NCBI RefSeq assembly: GCF_000242915.1
Contig: NZ_AFRZ01000001.1
Coordinates: 248,001 to 312,000, forward strand
Source: Sulfurimonas gotlandica GD1
GTDB lineage: Bacteria > Campylobacterota > Campylobacteria > Campylobacterales > Sulfurimonadaceae
Length of the DNA: 64,000 bases
Direction: 5' to 3'
Both the position numbers and the translations under genes were made by a program. Below are positions 26,013 through 32,659 of the stretch, piece by piece (within the stretch, counting starts at the first letter, position 1; each line of letters starts with the position of its first letter). The notes below the pieces were generated by a model. That model ran no database searches, was not told the origin of the DNA, and worked only from the letters and a program-made list of their open reading frames with translations.

Positions 26013-26075
26013 CGACAAATCTGCGACCAATTTCATCAAAAACTACAATACACTGATAAAGTAGACCGGCGAGTA
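26013..26075. repeat. Repeat R3 after the TerB/HNH module
   Basis: GACAAATCTGCGACCAA resembles the R2 block near 23410, and ACCGGCGAGTAATAAAA at about 26066 carries the CGCCGG core in the opposite orientation. No symmetrical hairpin is complete here. The repeats thus mark both ends and the middle of the 22.2-26.1 kb module. Confidence 0.45.
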
Positions 26076-26160
26076 ATAAAAAATATTGAGTAAAATGATA
26101 TAAGAATTAGTTATGAAAAATCTCTGTAAGTATCGTAAATAAGGGGATTGTATAAAAAGG

Positions 26161-26222
26161 TGGTGGACCCTCAGAGATTCGAACTCTGGGAGGTATAACC
26201 CTCGCCGGTTTTCAAGACCGGT
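26161..26222 (-). pseudogene. tRNA-Ser(TGA) 3' half, probable attachment scar
   Basis: On the minus strand the segment holds a complete anticodon arm (CCGGT, loop CTTGAAA, ACCGG), a long class II variable arm (GAGG, GTTATA, CCTC), a T arm (CAGAG, TTCGAAT, CTCTG), a 3' acceptor strand and an encoded CCA. Everything 5' of the anticodon stem is absent. Tyrosine integrases typically recombine within tRNA 3' halves and leave exactly this fragment, so it is best read as an att site of a past or present element at tRNA-Ser. The intact tRNA-Ser is not in the window. Confidence 0.75.
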
Positions 26223-26370
26223 GGTGGAAAATTTATTTCTTAAAATTACAATCACTGTCTACACTTCTCAACTCCAATCATCAGGTTTTCTTTTATAAAA
26301 TTATCTTCCTAAAGTTTCCATTTTTCTTCTTTACTGATCTTACATTCTTGATTACTCATGTGTATCTCCA

Positions 26371-26889
26371 TTAAATTGATTTTATATATTTATTTTTATG
26401 CTTACGTTTTGGTTTAAAGATATCAATTATAAATCCTAAAATCAAAAAACTCATAAAAGCATATATAGCTATCAGTCCCATATTAAGAAAAGTGTTATCG
26501 ACAAACCATCTGTCAAAATCTAAAAAGAATTTAATTGTTTCAACTATCATTTTATTGACTTGATGAAGCATAAAGTTATCTATACGCGTATCTAAAAACA
26601 TCACGAAGCCTATCGTAAAGAGGTATATATATACTTTTGTTTTTAGCTTGTCTATATCCATATCAAACATTCTAAGAACTGCTTTATATACAAAAAAGTT
26701 AATAACCATTCCAATAATTATCGATAGTTTATGTATGTCACTATTAGTAGTTAACTCTTTAGACCATTCATAACCGATAACTCCTCCAGGCAATAGTGGA
26801 AACAGTATTATCATTGCCATTAAAAAATAGAAAATTATTACACTGGCTATAATCGAATCTAAAAGACTTCCTTCATTACTATCACTCAT
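26371..26889 (-). CDS. Hypothetical membrane protein, 172 aa
   Basis: The protein has four hydrophobic segments (about 13-34, 52-72, 85-105 and 137-158) and a basic C-terminus KPKRKHKNKYIKSI. No family is recognised. It follows a 66-residue membrane protein (26904) by 14 bases and, further upstream, a 34-residue frame (27123). The three share strand and could be one unit situated between the tRNA-Ser scar and locus B. The ribosome binding site AGGAGA is strong. Confidence 0.6.
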   Translation of the reverse strand: MSDSNEGSLLDSIIASVIIFYFLMAMIILFPLLPGGVIGYEWSKELTTNSDIHKLSIIIGMVINFFVYKAVLRMFDMDIDKLKTKVYIYLFTIGFVMFLDTRIDNFMLHQVNKMIVETIKFFLDFDRWFVDNTFLNMGLIAIYAFMSFLILGFIIDIFKPKRKHKNKYIKSI

Positions 26890-26903
26890 CTTTCTCTCCT
26901 TAT

Positions 26904-27104
26904 TTACAATATACGATCTACAAAATCGTTTAGTTTTGAATATTTATCATTATCAATTGCTATTGCTAAAAACCAACAAAAGCTAGTCATAAATACTCCA
27001 TACACCAATACATCAATTAGTGTTGGCACCTTCTCAAATAAAAATTTATTTGACTCTACGAATTCAGAATATTTAATAGATATAATCAAATCTTGAAGCG
27101 ACAT
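26904..27104 (-). CDS. Small membrane protein, 66 aa
   Basis: MSLQDLIISIKYSEFVESNK precedes one hydrophobic segment (about 31-50, LVYGVFMTSFCWFLAIAID) and the tail NDKYSKLNDFVDRIL. AAAGGA lies seven bases upstream of the ATG. No family recognised. It is probably co-transcribed with the membrane gene at 26371. Confidence 0.5.
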   Translation of the reverse strand: MSLQDLIISIKYSEFVESNKFLFEKVPTLIDVLVYGVFMTSFCWFLAIAIDNDKYSKLNDFVDRIL

Positions 27105-27122
27105 TCTTAATCCTTTATATCG

Positions 27123-27227
27123 CTATATTAATGAGCTAGCATGCTCAAATATTTTAAATCCATAATCAATAATTTCCATACTGCCAACCGTCACAAAAAA
27201 CACCTCTTTATTCATAATTAACTTCAT
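27123..27227 (-). CDS. Possible 34-residue peptide
   Basis: A short frame MKLIMNKEVFFVTVGSMEII runs 34 codons to TAG and has a near-perfect AAGGAGA ribosome binding site five bases before the ATG. It lies between locus B and the small membrane gene at 26904 on the same strand. Its size makes it uncertain; it could instead be a leader of the downstream genes. Confidence 0.35.
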   Translation of the reverse strand: MKLIMNKEVFFVTVGSMEIIDYGFKIFEHASSLI

Positions 27228-27277
27228 CTTCTCTCCTTGTTTCTGCAATATGATATTTAAAAATCAACAAACTTCCA

Positions 27278-27293
27278 AGCGTTTTTTCGCTTA
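27278..27293 (-). terminator. Hairpin after locus B operon
   Basis: On the minus strand AAGCG, AAAAAA, CGCTT forms a five-pair stem immediately after the stop of the 27295 gene. The following bases (GGAAGTTTGTTG) are only moderately T-rich, so termination is likely but weak. Confidence 0.4.
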
Positions 27294-27294
27294 A

Positions 27295-27792
27295 TTAAAT
27301 AGTTATAAATTTAGTCTCTAATTCAATAAACGAAATGTTACTCGCAGAGTACTTTCCATCATTTAGTTCTCTGCAAATTATTATAGAATCTTTGCCTATT
27401 GCCTCGGAAATGTAACGTGTATTAGTTTTTATATCAAAGTAGTTTCTGATATCATTTTCTGGGATTATTGCAAAGATGCAAGATGCTAAAGTCTCTTTAG
27501 ATTTCTCATTAAATGGAGCTAGTAAAAAAAGATCTATCTCTTGTTCATCTTCAAGCTCTTTAAGTAGTTTTATCGGAAACTCAACATCAGCTCCAAACTG
27601 AAGTATCTTAGACATAACATAATCAACAAACTTATTTGCAGCGTCTTTGATATCAGCTTCATTGTCGAAAAAACTATAACTATGCTTGCCCTCTATTTCA
27701 AACTGTACATAGGTACCAGTCTCTTTATTATAGTATATGAGGTTTGTCATTTGTATCTGAAGATCTGTCGTTTGTACATTAATAATTGTCAT
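27295..27792 (-). CDS. Cytosolic protein of locus B, paralog of 13828
   Basis: The product shares its core with the locus A protein at 13828: MTNLIYYNKETGTYVQFEIE, SKILQFGADVEFPIKLL, DLFLLAPFNEK and CIFAIIPEND are nearly identical. The frame starts at 27792, adding 14 residues (MTIINVQTTDLQIQ) before the shared MTNLIYY at 27750. The extra bases contain three near-copies of CAAATGACA, which suggests a local duplication, so the true start is uncertain. The C-terminus diverges (SFIELETKFITI). No known domain. The gene follows its membrane partner by seven bases, as in locus A. Confidence 0.7.
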   Translation of the reverse strand: MTIINVQTTDLQIQMTNLIYYNKETGTYVQFEIEGKHSYSFFDNEADIKDAANKFVDYVMSKILQFGADVEFPIKLLKELEDEQEIDLFLLAPFNEKSKETLASCIFAIIPENDIRNYFDIKTNTRYISEAIGKDSIIICRELNDGKYSASNISFIELETKFITI

Positions 27793-27799
27793 TTGAATC

Positions 27800-27988
27800 T
27801 TACGATTCTTGTTTATTTAATAGCTTTTCTTCACGCTCAGCTTTGCCTGTAGCAAGTAAAGCACCAATTAACAGAGTAATTGAAAGAACCATATAAAAAG
27901 CATTACAATTACCAATCACACAATTGACAACTTCACTTACAAATAGGCCCGTAGATATGAAGAGTAATGCGTACATAAATTTCACCAA
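27800..27988 (-). CDS. Small membrane protein of locus B, paralog of 13632
   Basis: The 62-residue protein MVKFMYALLFISTGLFVSEV aligns without gaps to the locus A protein: two membrane segments, a loop with two Cys (NCVIGNCNAFYM), and the tail KAEREEKLLNKQES. The start is TTG or GTG after AAAAGGAATTAA, the same arrangement as at 13632. Conservation of loop cysteines suggests a disulphide or metal site facing the periplasm. Confidence 0.65.
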   Translation of the reverse strand: MVKFMYALLFISTGLFVSEVVNCVIGNCNAFYMVLSITLLIGALLATGKAEREEKLLNKQES

Positions 27989-28025
27989 ATTAATTCCTTT
28001 TTCTTCCAGTTGTATTTCTGTTTAG

Positions 28026-28054
28026 ATGTTATGAATAATTAGTGAAATAGTCAA
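28026..28054 (-). promoter_or_regulatory. Internal promoter before the conserved gene pair (B)
   Basis: On the minus strand TTGACT (28054-28049) and TAACAT (28031-28026) are 17 bases apart, matching the promoter at 13566-13594 of locus A in sequence and spacing. Confidence 0.6.
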
Positions 28055-28061
28055 GTAAATT

Positions 28062-28631
28062 TTAAAACTTTTTAGGATTCAGTTCGCTGAGCAGTTTAGA
28101 ATTTAATACATCATCTGCATTAAAAGTTATATTGTCTGCTCTATCTTCGTTGTGCATCTGTACTTCTATGATAATTTTAGAGTGTTTCATCGTACCAGAA
28201 CCAATAACAGGATCACTCCACTTAAAAGTTGCTTCTTCACACTTTGTCTTCTCTGAGAAATCTCGTGCTAGTATAGGTGCAACAAAGAAGCTTCCTTCTC
28301 CTGTATCACAAGCGCTATAAGCATCTTCTAGAGTTACAACTTTTCTCTCTTTATATTGCTCGATTAAAGAGCTAGGAGCACTAATGCTAAAATACTTATA
28401 TCCTGCTCTTTTAGTTGCTGTAGCTGCTGAAGCAAAAGCATACTTATAGTTTAGTCTTGTGACTCTGCCAATATCGTATGTAGTCATAGGAATTGCATCT
28501 TGATCTACAGTTATTTTAAGAACTGAGGCTTCAGACTTTGATGGAGTTACTAGTGTGCTATATGATGTACCGCACCCTGAAAATAATATTCCTGCAACAA
28601 GTGCAGAAACTAATAATTTTACAGTACTCAT
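28062..28631 (-). CDS. Lipoprotein of locus B, 189 aa
   Basis: I place the start at the ATG at 28631 (MSTVKLLVSALVAGI), which overlaps the TAA of the preceding frame. The signal sequence ends in FSGC with the lipidated Cys at residue 20. The mature part includes YKYAFASAATATKRAGYKYF and LEDAYSACDTGEGSF, which are repeated in the adjacent frameshifted gene, and ends NITFNADDVLNSKL. The pair is a tandem duplication. Three further Cys could form disulphides. No named family. It is part of the operon running from 29555 towards 27295. Confidence 0.65.
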   Translation of the reverse strand: MSTVKLLVSALVAGILFSGCGTSYSTLVTPSKSEASVLKITVDQDAIPMTTYDIGRVTRLNYKYAFASAATATKRAGYKYFSISAPSSLIEQYKERKVVTLEDAYSACDTGEGSFFVAPILARDFSEKTKCEEATFKWSDPVIGSGTMKHSKIIIEVQMHNEDRADNITFNADDVLNSKLLSELNPKKF

Positions 28632-29225
28632 TACCATGACTCTCTTTCACCTGCTACGAAGTTCTTAGGGTCTAAGCCTTCAACAATCTCCGAGTTCAGC
28701 ACATCTTCTGCATTAAAGGTTAAGTGGTCTTTTCTATCATCATTATGATACATAACTACAAATTCCGCATGAGCATGCACAACTGAGCCACCAAATAGAG
28801 TGGCATTTTGTGTTCCTAGAACTATAGATTGAATTGTTTTGCTTTTCCATCCAAGGTCTATTAGACCAAGCTGTATTAAAACTTCCATCACCACCGTCAC
28901 ACGCATCGTATGCATCTTGCACAGTCTCTACTTTTCTATCTTTATACTGTGCAATAAGTGGGTCAGGAGTAACAATACTGAAATATTTATACCCTGCATT
29001 TTTAGTAGCTGTTGCAGCAATAGCGAAAGCGTATCTGTAGTTCTTTCTTAGAACATTGCCAGAGTTTAATGGCCCCATTGACGTTGAGTCTTGGTTAGCT
29101 ATTATGCTAACAGCATTGCCTTTTAGAGGCGTAGCAAATGTGTAGTAGTTTGTTCCACATCCTGAGAAGAGTAATCCTACACTGAGCGCTAGTAGTGTTG
29201 CCTGTATTGTTGTTTTGATATTCAT
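28631..29225 (-). pseudogene. Frameshifted lipoprotein, tandem copy of 28062
   Basis: The first part (29225 to about 28880) encodes MNIKTTIQATLLALSVGLLF with lipobox FSGC (Cys23), then RYAFAIAATATKNAGYKYFS and DAYDACDGGDGSF. The frame then shifts by one base; the rest (IQLGLIDLGWKSKTIQ ... HLTFNAEDVLNSEIVEGLD) is in another frame down to the TAA at 28631. Joined, it would be a lipoprotein of about 198 residues paralogous to its neighbour. Either it is a recent pseudogene or the A/T-rich AGTTTTAAT near 28885 has a sequencing error or programmed slippage. Confidence 0.75.
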
Positions 29226-29273
29226 ATTTTTTCATCCTTTTGTTTTAAAGAAATATATAGAGAGTAGAATAAC

Positions 29274-29555
29274 TTATCTTCTCCCTGCTAAATTATTAAC
29301 ATTTGTTTTTTTCATTAAAACAACCGCACAGGTGTAACGATCGTTTGTAATCCAAGTACTTCTTCCGCCTTTAATATGCAAAGTCCAAATATTTCCTTGG
29401 TTAGTTACATTTACTATGTTTGTGTCTTTTGCCCATTCTTGAGGAGATAAGCTATTTGTGCACTTTTGGGTTGATGGATTAAACCACAGCCATTCTGCCA
29501 AAAGAGGAGTTGATGATAATCCAATAATTACCAGATATAACATTACTTTTTTCAT
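29274..29555 (-). CDS. Small secreted W/C-motif protein, locus B
   Basis: The 93-residue product has a signal peptide (MKKVMLYLVIIGLSSTPLLA, cut after LLA), then EWLWFNPSTQKC, QGNIWTLHIKGG and STWITNDRYTC. The Cys and Trp spacing matches the locus A proteins at 13238 (WYIYDYKSKVC ... WITSNISTC) and 12538 (GNIWILH). It is the first gene after the locus B operator, with AAAGGAATG as ribosome binding site. A periplasmic or secreted role is likely; function unknown. Confidence 0.65.
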   Translation of the reverse strand: MKKVMLYLVIIGLSSTPLLAEWLWFNPSTQKCTNSLSPQEWAKDTNIVNVTNQGNIWTLHIKGGRSTWITNDRYTCAVVLMKKTNVNNLAGRR

Positions 29556-29589
29556 TTTTCATTCCTTTTTTAAGTCTATATTTTAATTA

Positions 29590-29607
29590 AACTAACTATA
29601 GTTAGTT
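29590..29607. promoter_or_regulatory. Perfect 18-bp palindrome, probable operator (locus B)
   Basis: AACTAACTATAGTTAGTT is its own reverse complement and lies 35 bases upstream of the secreted-protein start and 57 bases upstream of the XRE start. A second half-site, TAGTTAGTTTAA at 29637-29648, sits close to the XRE start. The arrangement copies locus A, but the sequence differs, so each regulator probably has its own specificity. Confidence 0.6.
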
Positions 29608-29663
29608 GTCACAGAATACTGTCATATATATACTTATAGTTAGTTTAACCATAGGTGTATATA

Positions 29664-29924
29664 ATGAATGACTGTAAAATTACTGATGATGATATGAAAC
29701 AGATTTATAAGCAGATAGGCTTAAATGTTAAAAACATTAGAAAATCAAAAAAGGTATCCCAGCTTGCACTGTCGTTAGCAATTGGACATAAGGCTGTAGG
29801 AACAATATCTATGGCAGAATTATGTATTAACAACAAACATTTTAATATTGAGCACTTGGTGAAAATTGCTAATGTACTTAATGTTGATGTTGAAGATTTT
29901 TTCAAAGATATACAAAAAGAATAA
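29664..29924 (+). CDS. XRE-family regulator of locus B
   Basis: I start at the ATG at 29664 (MNDCKITDDDMKQIYKQIGL), which has AGGTG eight bases upstream; a GTG at 29655 is possible. The 86-residue protein is a single HTH domain: VKNIRKSKKVSQLALSLAIG, then ISMAELCINNKHFNIEHLVK and a C-terminal helix. It is divergent from the secreted-protein operon across the palindromic operator. Locus A has the mirror arrangement with a different XRE protein. The IS3 element begins 17 bases after its stop. Confidence 0.75.
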   Translation: MNDCKITDDDMKQIYKQIGLNVKNIRKSKKVSQLALSLAIGHKAVGTISMAELCINNKHFNIEHLVKIANVLNVDVEDFFKDIQKE

Positions 29925-30031
29925 TCACTGACAATATAGCCTGGAATGTCCCCAATAAACTAGACAAACTTTAATTCAGTGATTTAGATAAAATAATGTC
30001 AAAGCATTATGAGATTTAATAGGATTAAAAA

Positions 30032-30316
30032 ATGGCAAGAGTAGTTTATAGTGAAGAGTTCAGAATAGAAGCGGTGAAACAAGTTACAAAAAATGGTTAT
30101 AGCATAACTGATACAGCAGATAGACTGGGAGTTCATCCTGACTCACTGAGAAACTGGATAAAAAGATTAGAATCTCCTCAAGCAATACAAAAACATAAAA
30201 TATTAGATGAATCTCAGGTTGAGATAAAGAAACTCCAAAAAGAGCTCAAAAGAGTTACAGAAGAGAGGGACATACTAAAAAAGGCCGCGGTGTACTTTGC
30301 AAGCCACACAAACTAA
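30032..30316 (+). CDS. IS3-family transposase OrfA
   Basis: The 94-residue protein is a helix-turn-helix DNA-binding subunit (YSEEFRIEAVKQVTKNGYSI, then ADRLGVHPDSLRNWIKRLE) followed by a leucine-zipper-like helix (IKKLQKELKRVTEERDILKK). The slippery heptamer A AAA AAG at 30277-30283 lets ribosomes slip by -1 into the orfB frame, as is usual in this family. It is intact. Confidence 0.9.
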   Translation: MARVVYSEEFRIEAVKQVTKNGYSITDTADRLGVHPDSLRNWIKRLESPQAIQKHKILDESQVEIKKLQKELKRVTEERDILKKAAVYFASHTN

Positions 30317-31190
30317 AATATGCTTTTATAAAAGTATATAGTGAAGTTTATGCGGTTCATAGACTTTGCAAAGTTATGCAAGTACACCGTAGCGGATATT
30401 ATCAGTGGCTAAATCAGCCTATCTCAGATAGAGAACTTGAAAATAAAGAATTGTTAATACAGATTAAAGATGCATTCAAAGCATCAAATAGTGTTTATGG
30501 TCACAGGAATATTCATAAAGACCTTAAAGAGTTAGGTATTCATGTAAATAAAAAGCGAGTAGCTAGACTCATGAGTGAAGCTAAACTCTATGGTGTAGGC
30601 ACTTATAAACGCAAGCCATATAGCAAACCTGGTCCAGCTCATAAAGCTTACCCTAACTCTATCTCCACCAGTGTTTTATATCAGCTAAGCCTAATGACAC
30701 ATGGGTAAGTGATATTACATACATCAGAACAAAAGAAGGATGGATGTTTTTAGCTACTGTGATAGATTTATATAGTAGAAAGATTATAGGCTGGGCAACA
30801 GGTCATCGTCAAACCACACCATTAATAATAAAGGCTCTTAAAATGGCAATTACTCGACTTGGTAAGTCAGATAAAGTGATTCTTCACTCAGATCAAGGAA
30901 GTCAATATAGCTCTTATGATTATAAAAAAGTTGCTAAAGAGCATAATATTACTCTTAGTATGAGTCGAAGAGGTAATTGTTATGATAATGCTGTTGCAGA
31001 GAGCTTCTTCAAAACGCTTAAAAAAGAGCTTGTCAGAAAACAGATATTTATAACTAGAGAAATCGCAGCATCAAAAATATTTGAATATATAGAAATGTTC
31101 TACAACTCAAAAAGAAGACATAGTTATTTAGATTATATTTCACCAAATGAATTTGAAAAAAGGTATAATTTAGAGTCTTTAAAAAAGTAG
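30284..31190 (+). pseudogene. IS3-family transposase OrfB, frameshifted
   Basis: The orfB frame (-1 to orfA) reads through GVLCKPHKLKYAFIKVYSEV and the ATG at 30376 (MQVHRSGYYQWL) to about 30655, where a one-base deletion near CCTAACTCTATC puts it out of frame. The rest, from TWVSDITYIRTKEGW, keeps all three catalytic residues: Asp in WVSDI, Asp in ILHSDQGSQY and Glu in AESFFKTLKKEL. It ends at 31190. Confidence 0.85.
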
Positions 31191-31235
31191 GTTTTTACTG
31201 GTTTAGTAATTGTCTAGTTTATAGGGGACATTCCA

Positions 31236-31653
31236 GATTGTATCTCATATACTTATATTAAAAAACTCTTTATCTATTAAGTGTTTTTTTGAAATAAACT
31301 TTGTTAAATTCTTCCTCTAATCCATATAACATTCATCCAATTATTTTTTTTCATTTTCGACAAAAGCACAATCTGTTTTGTCAAAAAAAGCATCCTTAAA
31401 AATAAAAAATATCAGACTATAAATACAGAAATACCGCCAACAAGCCCATAATATATGGCTTTATCGCAGATATACACTGTTGAATCATCAACAACCTAAT
31501 ATAAAAATATATACTTTTTTAAAGGTTAAATTAATATTTAAAACTTCATACTAGAGCTAGTTGAAAACTTAATATGTCATTTTTCTAGTTTTTATTGAGA
31601 AAAGACAGAATAAATATATATTAAAATTACAACATAAAATTTGAGGAGAAAAG
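31236..31653. other. Intergenic region between IS3 and island end genes
   Basis: About 420 AT-rich bases. I see no good gene. A minus-strand stretch near 31400-31500 would encode STVYICDKAIYYGLVGG but has no start with a binding site. The right part must contain the promoter of the 31654 gene; no box is clear enough to name. Confidence 0.4.
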
Positions 31654-32346
31654 TTGAAAAGCATCGAAGAAAGTTATCGCGGATATGAGTATGAAAAAGA
31701 GTTAGATATAGGTGGTTTGTTGAGTACAAAAATTAAGATGTTTTACTTCTTTACTTTTCTACTAGAAGAGTTAAAAGAAGTAGATGAAGACATGATGGAT
31801 GGTAAAATCAACATGCTACCTTGTGTGTTCTACGATGGAAAGAAAGTTGATAATATCGTATTTGATTATAATTTTCTTGTTCAAACTACAGGTAGATACA
31901 TCAAACAAAACAACCTAGGGAATGCTGAGAATTTCATAGATTCATTCAGAGCAGAACTAGTAGCTAAAGACAATATAACTAGAGCTAAGAAGTCACTTTT
32001 TACGCATACAATCTTTGAGCAAATGTGGAATTGTGCATATATAAATGGTGGAAATCAGAGAAAAAAAGACTTGTCATATTCTTCACAGACAGTTTATAGA
32101 AATGACAAAACTGCTGTTCAATTTGCTGCTGTTCCTTTATCAATAAGAGAGTTAACAGTGATTGTCGGAGACCCAGATTTGATAGATGGGCTAGTAAAAT
32201 TGTCTAAAGTTAGTAATGCAATTCAAGTTGCTTTTGGAAATTCCAAAACAAGTAAAGATCCGATTGGCTGTACTAATTATTGGAAGAAGAATGATGACGG
32301 ATTCAAGAAGAAATTCTTTTTAAATAGTGCCGATTTGACTTTATAA
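31654..32346 (+). CDS. Hypothetical protein upstream of the integrase, 230 aa
   Basis: No known family is recognised. The product MKSIEESYRGYEYEKELDIG is soluble, acidic at the start and mixed after (MDGKINMLPCVFYDGKKVDN, SLFTHTIFEQMWNCAYINGG, AVPLSIRELTVIVGDPDLID). There is no signal or membrane segment. The start is TTG with GAGGAG five bases upstream. It stands before a probable excisionase and the integrase on the same strand, a position often used for cargo or control genes of integrative elements. Confidence 0.6.
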   Translation: MKSIEESYRGYEYEKELDIGGLLSTKIKMFYFFTFLLEELKEVDEDMMDGKINMLPCVFYDGKKVDNIVFDYNFLVQTTGRYIKQNNLGNAENFIDSFRAELVAKDNITRAKKSLFTHTIFEQMWNCAYINGGNQRKKDLSYSSQTVYRNDKTAVQFAAVPLSIRELTVIVGDPDLIDGLVKLSKVSNAIQVAFGNSKTSKDPIGCTNYWKKNDDGFKKKFFLNSADLTL

Positions 32347-32375
32347 GTTATGAATTCCTAACAAAGGTCATATTA

Positions 32376-32600
32376 GTGCAAGTATATAAATCAACATCAT
32401 CACTATGTGAAATATATGAAGTTGGAAGAGACTTTTTTCAAAGAAGAATTCAAAGTGAAGAGTTCATTTTAAATGAGCATTATATAAAACAAGCAAACAC
32501 TATTAGATGGGATTTTGAAGCTATTGAAAAGTGGTGGAGAGGCTCAAGCTTATCATCAGATGAACTGAATGATATCTTTAATAAAATCCTACCAGATTGA
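32376..32600 (+). CDS. Excisionase-like small DNA-binding protein
   Basis: The 74-residue product (GTG start) has an AlpA/Xis-style pattern: LCEIYEVGRDFFQRRIQSEE, FILNEHYIKQANTIRWDFEA, IEKWWRGSSLS. Short winged-helix proteins with this layout next to an integrase act as recombination directionality factors. The end overlaps the longest possible integrase frame by a few bases. The call is by pattern and position. Confidence 0.55.
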   Translation: MQVYKSTSSLCEIYEVGRDFFQRRIQSEEFILNEHYIKQANTIRWDFEAIEKWWRGSSLSSDELNDIFNKILPD

Positions 32601-32659
32601 AATATTACCTAAAAGGATGTACCATATCAAAGTTATCTGCGGTTGCCAAAAGGAAAACT

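Larger units (their letters stand above)
29942..31235 (+). mobile_element. IS3-family insertion sequence, about 1.29 kb
   Basis: Terminal inverted repeats are TGGAATGTCCCC, A, ATAAACTAGACAA at the left and the same with one change at the right end (31209-31235, complementary strand). Inside are orfA and an orfB with a frameshift, joined by a slippery A6G. No clear target-site duplication is visible at the ends. Because orfB is broken the copy is probably immobile, although the ends are intact and could be mobilised in trans. A solo end of a relative lies at 7692. Confidence 0.9.

Noticed and set aside
26043-26255. Minus-strand frame over the tRNA-Ser fragment
   Set aside because: It reads through tRNA sequence and repeats and has no ribosome binding site.
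27278-29925. CRISPR array or phage immunity region in locus B
   Set aside because: No regularly spaced direct repeats were found; the repeated elements are operators and paralogous genes.
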